In this document: positions 15,505 through 24,162 of the stretch, in pieces
Position numbering within the stretch: position 1 is the stretch's first letter
Layout of the letters: each line of letters begins with the position of its first letter
From: Aliikangiella maris
GTDB taxonomy: Bacteria > Pseudomonadota > Gammaproteobacteria > Enterobacterales > Kangiellaceae
Length of the DNA stretch: 64,000 nucleotides
Direction: 5' to 3'
NCBI RefSeq assembly: GCF_040719265.1
Contig: NZ_JBFDAH010000025.1
Span: 1-64,000 of the forward strand
Made by a program: the position numbers and the translations under genes
Notes under the pieces: model-generated
What the model was told of the DNA's origin: nothing
Databases searched by the model: none
The model's input: the letters and a program-made list of their open reading frames with translations, nothing else

Positions 15505-17771
15505 TTGTTCAATAATGCTGATGCCTTTGGGTCGATACAAGGACCAACTCAACAGGAGTGCATGTCTCCAAACCCTCCTCCAGAATGTCCTCCTCCCAAT
15601 CTAGAGCCCCCAGCTCCAGTTCATAGTTTTACTTTGCCTGCGCTAAAGAGGAGCACCGATGGCCAATTTCAAATTGGATGGAAGTATACTGGCTCTGTAC
15701 AAATTATGGGGTATCAAGCAGAGCAATCGAAAGATGGTGGAACCTATACCAGACTTAACCTGACAAATAATCCAAATTCTACCGGTGAAGTCGTTCCTAT
15801 CAATCCTGCTAATATTACGGTAACCGCAAATGGTAAATACCGGTATCGGGTTCGTGCATGCCGATCGACAGCTAATGTCGGCTGGGTTTGTGGTGATTGG
15901 GCTGAAACTGAAATCATCACTGTTACCTTAAGACCCTCTACGCCTTTAGCTCCAACAGCGAGTTATACTGCCGCAAGTGACGTTACTATTAACTGGTCTG
16001 CTGCTACTTATGCAACCTATTAAAATATTCAACAGCAATTCAATAACGGTAGTTGGTCAACGGTTGCAACTAATGTTAATTCAACCAGCAAAACGGTTTC
16101 CATTTTAAGTGATGGTATTTATCGTTATAAAGTTAAGGCTTGTAACAAATACAGTTGGTCTTGTTCTGATTATGGCAATAGTAGTAGTGGTTTTGATGCC
16201 ATCTTGTCAGGTGGTGCAACTCAGCAATCAACCAACCAAATAGTTGGTGACTTTAATGGTGATAATCAAGATGATGTGTTGAACCAGGCGCGGGTTAAAG
16301 GAGCGCGTTCTTCTCTATCACCCTGGCAAGGATATAATGTGCCAGGTTTTCATATTAACTGGACATCAACCTACCTAGGCTTAACGGCCATTGATGATTG
16401 GAGTGCAGAACAATACGGTGCTTACTCGGGTAACTTTAATGCAAACCCTGGCGATGAATTATTAATGTTAGGTAAAACCAAAATGGTTTTGCTACATGGC
16501 GACATTGTTACCCCCATGGCTATTTCGCCTCCGGTTAAAAATGCAATTATTTCTTGGGACTCTAACAGTAATCCTAAGATAAGCATGTTCGAAATTGATG
16601 CAAATCCAAGTGACTTTATTATTCATTTTGCCGATTTTAACGGAAATGGATTTGACGAAATTCTACTACAAGCAAAGTTTAAAGGAAGGTCGAGTTATTT
16701 AATTAATGGTAATGGTAGTATTTTTCAAGAGCTTTATACTGGTTACAATGGTATGGACTGGAGTGCTGAAACCTATGATTTTACAATAGAAGATATTAAT
16801 GGTGATGGAATAGCCGATATTACAGCGGTTGTTAAGGTTGGAGGTTACTCAGACACAACAATAACTTTTGACTCTAACGGTGTTCCCTCTGTAAATTTTG
16901 ATTACCCCGTCAATAATCCTAATTTAGATATAACTTATTTTCATTTTGATCATCTTGGCTCAACTATTGGGTCAAGTGATGGACATGGCAATATAGAGTA
17001 TGAACATTATGAACCATTTGGTCGCCCTGTTGTTATGGCTGACGGAAATGGTAATGAACAGTGGTATAACTCTAAGCCGTATGATTATGATACCGGGCTA
17101 TCATATTATGGTTCTAGATATTATGACTCTGAGATAGGGCGTTTTGTTAGTATAGATCCTGCTCCTGTATTAGCTGATTCTCCGAGAAGTTTTGGGCGGT
17201 ATACTTACACCATCAATAACCCTTACAAGTATGTTGATCCTGATGGTGAATTGATTTGGTTCGCCGCATTATGGTTTGTTGGAGACCTTGCTGCTTATTC
17301 AGGTGTAGTTGTAGCACTTGACGTACTTTTTGTTGCTACTGCAGTTAATATTGCCACTTCGACTAACCAGAACCATACTAGTCCTTCAGCAAATATTTCT
17401 GACCCGTTTATTCCTACTTATTCTGATAGTTTTGGGCCTATGTATCAGGAAAGTAGTGATGAAGAAAGTAAAGACAGTGATGGAGCAACAGATCTTCCTG
17501 AAAACCCCGATGATCTCTTAGAAGAAGGTTACGAAGAAACATCAGACCCAAGAGCTAAAAAAAAGGACATCGAACATTTGAGAATCCTGAAACTGGTGAT
17601 AAATTAAGACACGATAAGGGTAAAGATGGCGAGCCCAGTCACAAAGGAAAAGATCATTACCACCGCTATAATCCAAATAGAACGAATAAGAGAGATGAGT
17701 ATTTAGATAAATGCGGAAATGCTTGTGGTCGAGGAAGTGATGAGTCACATTTATATCCGGAGAAAAAATAA
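15505..17771 (+). pseudogene. Decayed RHS-repeat polymorphic toxin (FnIII, FG-GAP, RHS core, toxin tail)
   Basis: One ancestral gene can be followed across three lesions. 15505-16020 codes a proline/Cys-rich start and fibronectin-III-like domains but has no signal peptide and only a TTG start. A TAA at 16021 interrupts it, yet the same frame continues at once with matching sequence (QQQFNNGSWSTV) to 17607. That part holds three calcium-type FG-GAP repeats (DFNGDNQDDV, DFNGNGFDEI, DINGDGIADI) and the RHS-associated core (YFHFDHLGST, YDYDTGLSYYGSRYYDSEIGRF, INNPYKYVDPDGE). After a hydrophobic segment the frame stops at 17607. The -1 frame from an A8 tract at 17557 continues into a basic, His-rich tail (KDHYHRYNPN) ending at 17771. 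Most YD repeats are missing. The toxin type was not identified. Confidence 0.75.
17559..17565 (+). other. In-frame A AAA AAG heptamer (possible -1 frameshift site)
   Basis: Within the RHS reading frame the codons are AAA AAA AAG, so the heptamer A AAA AAG is in the exact phase used for -1 ribosomal slippage in dnaX and many insertion sequences. A -1 slip joins the RHS core to the 68-codon toxin-like tail in the other frame. A purine-rich AGAAGAAGG lies about 30 bases upstream. A simple one-base loss in the A tract, or a homopolymer sequencing error, explains the layout equally well. Confidence 0.45.
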
Positions 17772-17773
17772 TT

Positions 17774-18112
17774 ATGGTTTCAATTAATGAATTCTCATTT
17801 CATGAATCGACAGTAATTTCCTTTGATGGAAGCTCAAATAAATTTACTATTACGTTAGAAGATGTCAAATATCAGGAGATGAAAGTAAAGGTACATCTAG
17901 TGGTAAAACATGTGACTAGATTGACTGTAGATGATTGTGAGACAAAAACGCTAAGTATGCCATTTACGGACGGAGAAGTTTTGAGTTTAGAGTTTGAAAA
18001 AGAAAAGCTATTCATTTTGATTGAGTGGAATGATTTTTCAGCCAAAACTTCAAAAACGCATGCCTATGAAATTTTTGGAAATGAATTAGAATACGATATA
18101 AATGAGAGATAA
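17774..18112 (+). CDS. Candidate immunity protein for the RHS toxin
   Basis: 112-residue acidic, soluble protein with no signal peptide and no recognised domain. It is predicted to be mostly beta (KFTITLEDVKY, KVKVHLVVKHV, KLFILIEWNDF). It starts two bases after the stop of the RHS toxin-like tail, the position and size typical of cognate immunity genes in polymorphic toxin systems. Unlike the toxin gene it is intact. The function is inferred from position only. Confidence 0.55.
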   Translation: MVSINEFSFHESTVISFDGSSNKFTITLEDVKYQEMKVKVHLVVKHVTRLTVDDCETKTLSMPFTDGEVLSLEFEKEKLFILIEWNDFSAKTSKTHAYEIFGNELEYDINER

Positions 18113-18257
18113 TACGAACTTTCAAGAACTAAAATGGGACATGACTTAATAGGAATCAAAATGAAGAGGAAGTTGTGAAGTGCCCTACCTGTAAAACAAA
18201 ATAACGAAGTGAAAAGCCTGATACCAATATTTTTAAGATTAGTGAGCAAAGGATAAT

Positions 18258-18359
18258 ATGAAATATAATAATGTGTTAATTAAAGGGGTTGCTATTGGAA
18301 CAATTCGAGAGAAAATATATTTAGGAAATAACTTACTGGCACAAAAGAAAAGTAAGTGA
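18258..18359 (+). CDS. Candidate 33-residue small protein
   Basis: ATG at 18258 follows AAAGGA with five-base spacing and opens 33 codons (MKYNNVLIKGVAIGTIREK...). The peptide is basic and not recognised. It may be the start of a truncated gene. The surrounding 18113-18391 holds nothing else I can support. Confidence 0.3.
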   Translation: MKYNNVLIKGVAIGTIREKIYLGNNLLAQKKSK

Positions 18360-18391
18360 AAAATATAGGCGCTGAGCGGGGACAGCCCTAG

Positions 18392-18583
18392 TTTTTATCT
18401 TCTAACTGGATAAATGGTGGTAAGTGCGATGTTAATACGGTAGCTATTAGGGTTAGTGATCAACATATTGTTTCTGCGGTGTTATCCGCTAAATTTGCAT
18501 CACAAAAAATTTATATTTATGCGGATGATGCGGTAACCATTGGAAGCTCGAATTATTGTTATCTTAGAACTTTGGGGCTTTAA
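18392..18583 (+). pseudogene. C-terminal fragment of a small secreted protein (fragment b)
   Basis: Open frame of 63 codons from just after an in-frame stop to TAA at 18581, with no start codon or signal peptide. The sequence has a Cys after Gly-Gly-Lys, a beta strand (NTVAIRVSDQ), an AVLSAKFAS helix, a beta strand (KIYIYADD), a second Cys and a C-terminal YLRTLGL. This pattern parallels fragments at 14126-14410 and 18584-18916, suggesting members of one small exported family. Its 5' part is gone. Confidence 0.5.
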
Positions 18584-18619
18584 ATATTAATTATTTTTGC
18601 ATTTTTATCTAGTTTTAAA

Positions 18620-18916
18620 GTGATGGCTGGTAGCTATTCTGCTTGGGCGGTACCAACTATGGTAGAGTTAGTTAACAATGGCGTGTTAATACACGGTGCT
18701 TTGGGTGATCCTAATGAGTGTGGAAAGCCTAACTATATTTTTGTCAGTAAGCAAAATTCTTTCTTTGATTCTGTTTTATCAATGTCGCTTTCTGCATTGC
18801 ATAGTAAGAAAGAAATGCAGTTTTATGCGGGAACTTGCACACAAGTTAGTTTTCATTGGGGGAGTGCTGAGGTAATTAATGAAAACCTCGAAGGCCAACC
18901 TGTTTATATTCGATAA
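18620..18916 (+). CDS. Small secreted protein of unknown function (copy c), start unclear
   Basis: About 98 codons from GTG 18620 (ATG at 18623). The in-frame codons back to 18584 encode a good signal-peptide core (LIIFAFLSSF) but contain no ATG, GTG or TTG before the stop at 18581. The natural start therefore seems lost or unusual. The mature part has two Cys and the same strand-helix-strand outline as the fragment immediately upstream (SVLSMSLSALHSKK, then FYAGTC). It lies in the same frame as fragment b, directly after its stop codon, so the two are tandem paralogues. Function unknown. Confidence 0.45.
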   Translation: MMAGSYSAWAVPTMVELVNNGVLIHGALGDPNECGKPNYIFVSKQNSFFDSVLSMSLSALHSKKEMQFYAGTCTQVSFHWGSAEVINENLEGQPVYIR

Positions 18917-19134
18917 TTATATTGAATATAGGGGGTAAATTAACGAAAGTTAGCAAGGGGGGGTCTCTTGTAAAAAACAAAATAAAGACGCAAAAAAGTG
19001 TTTAATTTCGTTTTGCTGCTTTTTATTAAGCGACACTCAAATATTTATGTTAATGCGAAAAATTGACCTGCTTTACTTAATGTAGCACGCATAGTAGCCT
19101 TGCGGCTCCATTAAAAATTAAGGGGGTCAATAAA

Positions 19135-19314
19135 ATGGAAGTCACTTTTGATAGTGAAAAGTGTATACATAATGGGCAGTGTGTTAGAACGTTGCCAGAA
19201 GTATTTAAAATAGAAAATTCACAATTGATTATTATCCAAAATGGTGCATCTGAAGAAGCGATTCGAAAAACGGTTAACGCTTGCCCTTCAGGGGCTTTAG
19301 CCATTAAAGAGTAG
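19135..19314 (+). CDS. Small (4Fe-4S)-type ferredoxin-like protein, Fer4_19/DUF1271 family
   Basis: Complete 59-residue gene. The sequence opens EVTFDSEKCIHNGQCV and ends VNACPSGALAIKE. The C-x5-C ... C-P-S-G-A pattern with RTLPEVF between is characteristic of this single-cluster family. A strong ribosome site (AGGGGG) precedes ATG by nine bases, and a perfect terminator follows. Such proteins are presumed electron carriers or cluster-binding partners of unknown redox enzymes, and no partner is adjacent. It looks intact, unlike most neighbours. Confidence 0.85.
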   Translation: MEVTFDSEKCIHNGQCVRTLPEVFKIENSQLIIIQNGASEEAIRKTVNACPSGALAIKE

Positions 19315-19337
19315 TAAGCTTTTTATTTGTACTCAAT

Positions 19338-19366
19338 AAAAATGCACCAATTAGGTGCATTTTTTT
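19338..19366 (+). terminator. Rho-independent terminator after the ferredoxin gene
   Basis: AAAAATGCACC pairs perfectly with GGTGCATTTTT around a five-base loop and continues into further T. The symmetric A and T runs would let it work in both directions. Confidence 0.88.
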
Positions 19367-19374
19367 CAAATTGA

Positions 19375-19938
19375 GTGAATCAGCTCGGATTAAATCAAAT
19401 TAGATTGTATGTTTTGAGAAAAAATTTGAAGTCAACTTTACCTAAACTTTATATTTTTACCGATGGTAGTGTCAACAACCAGTCTAACATTGGTGTGGGT
19501 GTCTACTGGGTAACAACTAATTTGAATGTTTCAATCGCTGAGGTGAGCGACCACATAAAATATCAAATTTTTTCACAAACCAGTTCTACGCAATTGGAGC
19601 TCGAATGCTTGTTATGGGCATTGGGTGAACTACAGCATCAATATCAACTGAGTCAATATGAGCTTTGGGTTTACACTGATTCACAAAATATTATTCAGCT
19701 ACCACAACGACGAGAAAAATTGCAGCAAAATGATTTTTATTCCAGCAAGAATAAGCGTTTAAAGAACTATCAAGTTTATCAGTATTTTTATCAGGTTATC
19801 GACCAATATTCAGTACAGTTTTTTAAAGTTAAAGGGCATCAGGCTACTCAAAAAAAGGATAAAGTTGACTTGTTGTTTTCAAGGGTGGATAAAGCGGCTC
19901 GTAAAATAATGAGGAGTTTAAAAAAGTGCGATAAATGA
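19375..19938 (+). CDS. RNase H-fold protein (ribonuclease HI-like)
   Basis: About 187 residues. Acidic active-site positions of RNase H are in place: FTDGS near residue 29, the Glu in TQLELE near residue 74, YTDSQ near residue 101, and KVKGHQ followed by D near residue 155. The chain is longer and more polar than canonical RnhA. The start is uncertain: GTG at 19375 lies immediately after the terminator and lacks a ribosome site, whereas TTG at 19426 (MKSTLPKLYIFTDGS) has GAGA upstream and fits the fold better. It probably cleaves RNA in RNA-DNA hybrids. Confidence 0.72.
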   Translation: MNQLGLNQIRLYVLRKNLKSTLPKLYIFTDGSVNNQSNIGVGVYWVTTNLNVSIAEVSDHIKYQIFSQTSSTQLELECLLWALGELQHQYQLSQYELWVYTDSQNIIQLPQRREKLQQNDFYSSKNKRLKNYQVYQYFYQVIDQYSVQFFKVKGHQATQKKDKVDLLFSRVDKAARKIMRSLKKCDK

Positions 19939-20002
19939 TCGACAAACTTAATTAGAGTAGTAAAATCATTACCCAGTTAACAGACTAATTAAGGACTATT
20001 CG

Positions 20003-20404
20003 ATGAGGTTTTTAGGGGGGGACTTTACTTTTTTTGCTATCAGCATGTGTCAGCCCAAGCAAATTATTTTCTCAAGTGAATGCTAGGTGGAATGATGTTG
20101 CTGATAAGAATAAATTTGATTGAGTAATACAGCGAATTGACGGAAAACCTTTAGCCAATAAAAAACAATTTGTGACGTTAACACCCGGCTCCATCTGTTG
20201 CAGGTAATGTCAACAAAAAAAGATCCGGTGGCAAAAGGTAATCATAGCTATGCAGAGTTTACATTGCATGCAAAGCCTTGTGTTAGATATTATATTTCGG
20301 GACAACATTTGAACCCTTTAAGTCTTTCAATGGATATTAAAGTTCTTCGTACTGAGTTAATACAAAGTTGCGTAGATTTAATGCAAACTTCTAGCGCAGT
20401 ATAA
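20003..20404 (+). pseudogene. Broken lipoprotein gene with three lesions
   Basis: A lipoprotein can be rebuilt by correcting three defects. ATG 20003 (preceded by AAGGA) reads MRFLGG. A seven-G run, one too many, shifts the frame away from TLLFLLSAC, a good lipobox. That frame continues (VSPSKLFSQVNARWND) to a TGA at 20121 and goes on as IQRIDGKPLANKKQFVTLTPG to about 20190. There one base is missing and the frame moves to LLQVMSTKKDPVAKG ... MQTSSAV, ending at 20404. The LTPG-x-H-x-LQV segment resembles periplasmic/lipoprotein domains of unknown function. Clearly inactive unless the lesions are sequencing errors. Confidence 0.72.
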
Positions 20405-20425
20405 CCGGAGTAACTGCTTACGTTT

Positions 20426-21280
20426 TTAATTAAAAAATAAACCACAAAATAAAATAATAAACAGTGCGGTTATATTGCTCAAGATGACTGGGCCGAGGGT
20501 TAATCTTTGCTTGCTATTAGTACCGGGTTTAGTACCAAGCATCGTTTGTAAAAAGTAAATTGATGGCTTAAACATAAATGCCATTATAATTGATAACAAT
20601 ATACTAGCCCCTAGTGCAATTGATTTTGATAAAACCCAATTATCTCTGTCAGACTCAAGAAAAAATAGCGCATAAATCAGCGAAATAATAAAAAATGGCG
20701 TCACAGCAATTAAGCATGATGCGATAATTTTGGGCGTTGGCCAGCTCTTTGAAATTCCCGCAATTGAAAGTAAATATAAAAAGACACCACAACCTGATAT
20801 TAAAAATATAATCGAAAGGAGCAATACCATATAAATAGGGATGCCGGACGCAACGACGAAAGCCCAGTCAAATGGCAGACCATTAATAACATCTAAGATG
20901 ATTGCTATCGACTCTTGAATTAATGCGCTCGCTGGCCAAATCAAAATTGGCAATGCAAAAAGACTCTTCTTTTTCCAGAAAAAACTAGCGCTTAAAATGG
21001 CACAAAAAACATTAAATAGTGTACCACCGCTGCGCTGTAATAATTCACCTTCGGGATTTTCTATTGCGGGTGTCATATAAGAGTGCCCCAGCGGATCAAG
21101 TACCAATGTGGTGGTTGAAATACCATAGTACCAATAGGCGAGTACATGCCCAATTTCGTGGATGATTACCCCAAAGCAATATGCGAAAGTGAAAGCCCCC
21201 GCAATTAGCAGTGACAAATGAAAAAAAGTTGGTGGAGGTTGAGTTGAGACAGTTATGTTGATAGAAGCTAACTTTTGCAT
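20426..21280 (-). CDS. Membrane metalloprotease-like protein with HEIGH motif (M50-like)
   Basis: 284-residue polytopic inner-membrane protein with about seven hydrophobic segments. The first carries FGVIIHEIGHVLAYW (residues about 36-50), an HExxH zinc motif embedded in a membrane helix as in site-2-type M50 proteases. A second motif with the third ligand (usually an Asp in NxxPxxxLDG) is not evident; D82-like LVLDPLGH and DVINGLPFDW near residue 145 are possible substitutes. Substrate unknown. It sits at the right side of the accessory region in the same orientation as tonB but 212 bp away. Confidence 0.65.
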   Translation of the reverse strand: MQKLASINITVSTQPPPTFFHLSLLIAGAFTFAYCFGVIIHEIGHVLAYWYYGISTTTLVLDPLGHSYMTPAIENPEGELLQRSGGTLFNVFCAILSASFFWKKKSLFALPILIWPASALIQESIAIILDVINGLPFDWAFVVASGIPIYMVLLLSIIFLISGCGVFLYLLSIAGISKSWPTPKIIASCLIAVTPFFIISLIYALFFLESDRDNWVLSKSIALGASILLSIIMAFMFKPSIYFLQTMLGTKPGTNSKQRLTLGPVILSNITALFIILFCGLFFN

Positions 21281-21492
21281 AGTATTTAACTTAATAAAAC
21301 TGCCAAAATGCTAAACTTGAATGTTTAATTATATCTTCATGTTTAGTTTGGCTTTTTATCAAAACGCTCCCAATTTTATTGCAAAATTCTCATGATAATT
21401 TCTAGGTTAAATTAAGTTAATAAAATTTAATTTAAAGTCAAACTTTCTAATTTAATTATTTAAAAAATAGGGCTAAAAAATTTATCATCACA

Positions 21493-22386
21493 TCAGTTGG
21501 TTTGTAATCGATAATCAGGTTGAAATTGCCATACACGAATAATTTCTAAAATATCGGTATCTTTGGTCATCTCTTCGGTTAATGGCTTAAACGGTGCTGC
21601 TAGTCGAACAATTCTTAAGGCAGAATCATCAAGCACTTTGCTGCCTGATGATTTTAAAATTTTGACTTCATGTATTGTTCCATTTTTATTCAGCGCAACT
21701 TTTAAAGTTAAGTTACCATAAATATTTTGTTGTTTGGCGATGGGGGGGTAGTTATTGTTCCCTACACGCTCAATTTTGCGACGCCATGAATCAAGATAAA
21801 GTGCATCAGAGGCACGGTGAATTGATGCCGATACTGTTCGTTTACGACCTTTATGTGCTTGATTAACATTTTTGTTGTCCAGATTGGCAATGAGTCCGGT
21901 TAATCGATAGCTTTTGTCGATAAGTGTTGCAGCATCGGGAATGCTGTTATCACTTTGCAGGTTTTTAATCAGTGCCTGAATATTTTGCTGTTCACCCTGA
22001 GCGGTAATAATATCGGGAGTTTGTTGTGATTGGCTTTGTGTTTTTTGTTGATGCTGAGGTTCACTTGATATCTGATCAGGATCATTAAATTGCGCCATTT
22101 CAGTAGCGCTTGGCGCAACTTTTTGCTCACTTTCGCCACCACCTTGTTGATTCGCTTGACCGATAAAGTCGGCTTTTTCTGGTCTTTCTTCGGCTTCAAA
22201 TTGCGCTAGAACAACGTTAAATGTCTTTTCATTCTGGCTGCTAGAAAAATCGGGTAACTTAAAACCTAATCCAAAAAATAACATGCCATGAAAAGCAATG
22301 GCCAGAAAAGCACAAAACAAAACTTTATCGGTTTGACTAATTTGTGGTGGGGCGGCGGTATCGATCATGCCTTGATGATTTTGCAT
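21493..22386 (-). CDS. tonB: TonB-family energy transducer
   Basis: 297-residue TonB-like protein. One N-terminal membrane anchor (VLFCAFLAIAFHGMLFFGLGF) is followed by a long Gln/Ser/Glu-rich periplasmic linker. The C-terminal TonB domain is marked by NNYPPIAKQQNIYGNLTL and a GTIHEVKILKSSGSKVLDDSAL segment. It should couple the proton motive force to outer-membrane receptors through ExbB/ExbD, not encoded here. It lies four bases after gshB and is surely co-transcribed. The P. aeruginosa orthologue at the same locus has been linked to twitching motility. Confidence 0.9.
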   Translation of the reverse strand: MQNHQGMIDTAAPPQISQTDKVLFCAFLAIAFHGMLFFGLGFKLPDFSSSQNEKTFNVVLAQFEAEERPEKADFIGQANQQGGGESEQKVAPSATEMAQFNDPDQISSEPQHQQKTQSQSQQTPDIITAQGEQQNIQALIKNLQSDNSIPDAATLIDKSYRLTGLIANLDNKNVNQAHKGRKRTVSASIHRASDALYLDSWRRKIERVGNNNYPPIAKQQNIYGNLTLKVALNKNGTIHEVKILKSSGSKVLDDSALRIVRLAAPFKPLTEEMTKDTDILEIIRVWQFQPDYRLQTN

Positions 22387-22390
22387 GAGC

Positions 22391-23347
22391 TTATTGTCTC
22401 TCGGCTAATTTTTTCTCAATGGCGTCAAGTAATAGTCCTGCGATATTTGTACCAAATGCTGTGTCTATTTCTTTAATACAAGTTGGGCTGGTTACATTAA
22501 TTTCGGTCAAGTAATCACCAATTACATCTAACCCAACAAACATTAATCCTTTCGCTTTTAATGTAGGACCCACCTGATTAGCGATCCAGCGATCTTTTTC
22601 CGTTAAGAGTCTGGCTTCGCCTGTACCGCCGGCTGCCAGGTTGCCCCGGGTTTCTCCTTTCGCTGGAATTCTGGCCAAACAATAGGGAACGGGTTCTCCG
22701 TCGACCATTAAAATTCGTTTATCCCCGTTACTGATTTCTGGAATAAACTTTTGTGCCATTGCTGTTTGCTGACCCAATTGGGTTAAAGTTTCAATGATGA
22801 CGCCAATATTGGGATCGCTATCCCTAACTCTAAAAATCGAGCTGCCACCCATACCATCGAGTGGTTTTAAAATAATATCCTGGTGTTTAGCTAAAAAAGC
22901 TTTAAAATCGCTGGCTTTTCGGCTTACCAACATATCGGTACAGCATTGCGGAAACCAGGCGGTAAATAATTTTTCATTGGCATCGCGTATACTTTGCGGA
23001 TTATTTACTACTAATACCCCATTTTCCTGGGCAAGTTGTAGTAAATAGGTTGAATAAACAAATTCCATGTTAAATGGCGGGTCTTTTCGCATTAATATTA
23101 CATCGAAATGAGTGATATCATATGGCTGCGCTGAGCTCAGTGAATACCATTGTTGTGGATTATTTTCGACGCTCAAATTGCAAGCGTGAGCACAAACTTT
23201 ATTGTGATTCAGGTGCAGATCACCTTGTTCCATATAAAATAGTTGGTGGTTTCGGTTTTGCGCTTCAAGCAACATGGCAAAACTGCTGTCTTTTTTGATG
23301 TTGATCTGGCAAATAGGATCCATTAAAACTGCAATTTTTAACGTCAT
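22391..23347 (-). CDS. gshB: Glutathione synthetase
   Basis: ATP-grasp ligase joining gamma-glutamylcysteine and glycine, 318 residues, the normal length. Signatures are IAVLMDPICQINIKKDSS at the start, LMRKDPPFNMEF near residue 85, the ATP-grasp loop ILKPLDGMGGSSIFR near residue 155, and the C-terminal INVTSPTCIKEID. It is the first gene of the gshB-tonB operon, divergent from pilG, as in pseudomonads. Confidence 0.96.
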   Translation of the reverse strand: MTLKIAVLMDPICQINIKKDSSFAMLLEAQNRNHQLFYMEQGDLHLNHNKVCAHACNLSVENNPQQWYSLSSAQPYDITHFDVILMRKDPPFNMEFVYSTYLLQLAQENGVLVVNNPQSIRDANEKLFTAWFPQCCTDMLVSRKASDFKAFLAKHQDIILKPLDGMGGSSIFRVRDSDPNIGVIIETLTQLGQQTAMAQKFIPEISNGDKRILMVDGEPVPYCLARIPAKGETRGNLAAGGTGEARLLTEKDRWIANQVGPTLKAKGLMFVGLDVIGDYLTEINVTSPTCIKEIDTAFGTNIAGLLLDAIEKKLAERQ

Positions 23348-23699
23348 TGATATTCTCGGCTATAATTGAGAGCAAGAGCAGGTTACTATGAATAATCCAT
23401 TATAGATACCAAAATACTAAATGCAAGCAATTATCTATTAATATCAATGTGTTAGGTTGTTTTTTTAATGTTGTGTGGTTGCCTTGCCTTTTAAAAGCTT
23501 GATTCTTATAGTTTTCTTTTTTAAGCTAGTGAAGTAAAAAAGTCTTTAGACTAGCTCTCAAATAGCACAAAACTCAGTGGAATAGCGATGTTATTTGTGA
23601 TAAAAATGATCCAAGTTTGTCGTTTACTTTATACAATGAATTAAAGTATGAGTTTGATTAACAAGTAGCTGCCTTAGTTACTTGATGAGGATAAGATTG
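23348..23699. promoter_or_regulatory. Divergent promoter region of gshB-tonB and the Pil-Chp operon
   Basis: 352 bp without a gene between two divergent operons. A TATACAAT-like -10 word lies around 23631 in the pilG direction, but no good -35 sits at proper distance, so promoter positions stay open. The GATGAGG at about 23684 is the pilG ribosome site. Confidence 0.45.
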
Positions 23700-24086
23700 A
23701 TGGAAAACAGCTTTCAAGGTCTTAAAGCAATGGTTATCGATGATAGCAAAACGATTCGTCGAACTGCAGAAACCTTGCTGAAAAAGGTAGGTTGCGAAGT
23801 CGTTACTGCGGTAGATGGCTTCGATGCGCTTGCCAAAATTGCCGATCATAAACCAAACATTATTTTTGTTGATATTATGATGCCACGGCTCGACGGGTAT
23901 CAAACCTGCGCATTAATCAAAAATAACAAAGATTTTCAGGACACGCCTGTTATCATGTTATCCAGTAAAGACGGATTATTTGATAGAGCCAAAGGGCGTA
24001 TTGTAGGGTCCGACCAATATTTAACCAAGCCATTTAGTCGTGATGAGTTGCTCGGTGCCATTACAGAGCATGTAACTCACGTTTAA
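23700..24086 (+). CDS. pilG: PilG, single-domain response regulator of the Pil-Chp system
   Basis: 128-residue receiver domain nearly identical in layout to P. aeruginosa PilG: MVIDDSKTIRRTAETLLKK, phospho-acceptor Asp58 in FVDIMMPRLDG, and Lys in LTKPFS. Phosphorylated by ChpA, PilG promotes pilus extension and cAMP signalling and links to polar partners. I start at ATG 23700 (MENSF) with GATGAGGATAAG upstream, rather than the TTG six codons earlier. First gene of an eight-gene operon. Confidence 0.96.
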   Translation: MENSFQGLKAMVIDDSKTIRRTAETLLKKVGCEVVTAVDGFDALAKIADHKPNIIFVDIMMPRLDGYQTCALIKNNKDFQDTPVIMLSSKDGLFDRAKGRIVGSDQYLTKPFSRDELLGAITEHVTHV

Positions 24087-24162
24087 TTGGTTGATTAAAC
24101 GCAATAAAAGGTGTTTTGAAATAAGGTAGAATTTGACGAGCACCTTGGGGGAATTAAAGAAA

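Noticed and set aside
19077..19304. 75-codon minus-strand frame
   Set aside because: Antisense shadow of the small ferredoxin gene, which has a ribosome site and a clear Cys pattern on the plus strand.
23615..23640. pilG promoter around TTGTCG and TATACAAT
   Set aside because: The two boxes are only about 8 bases apart, too close for a sigma-70 pair.
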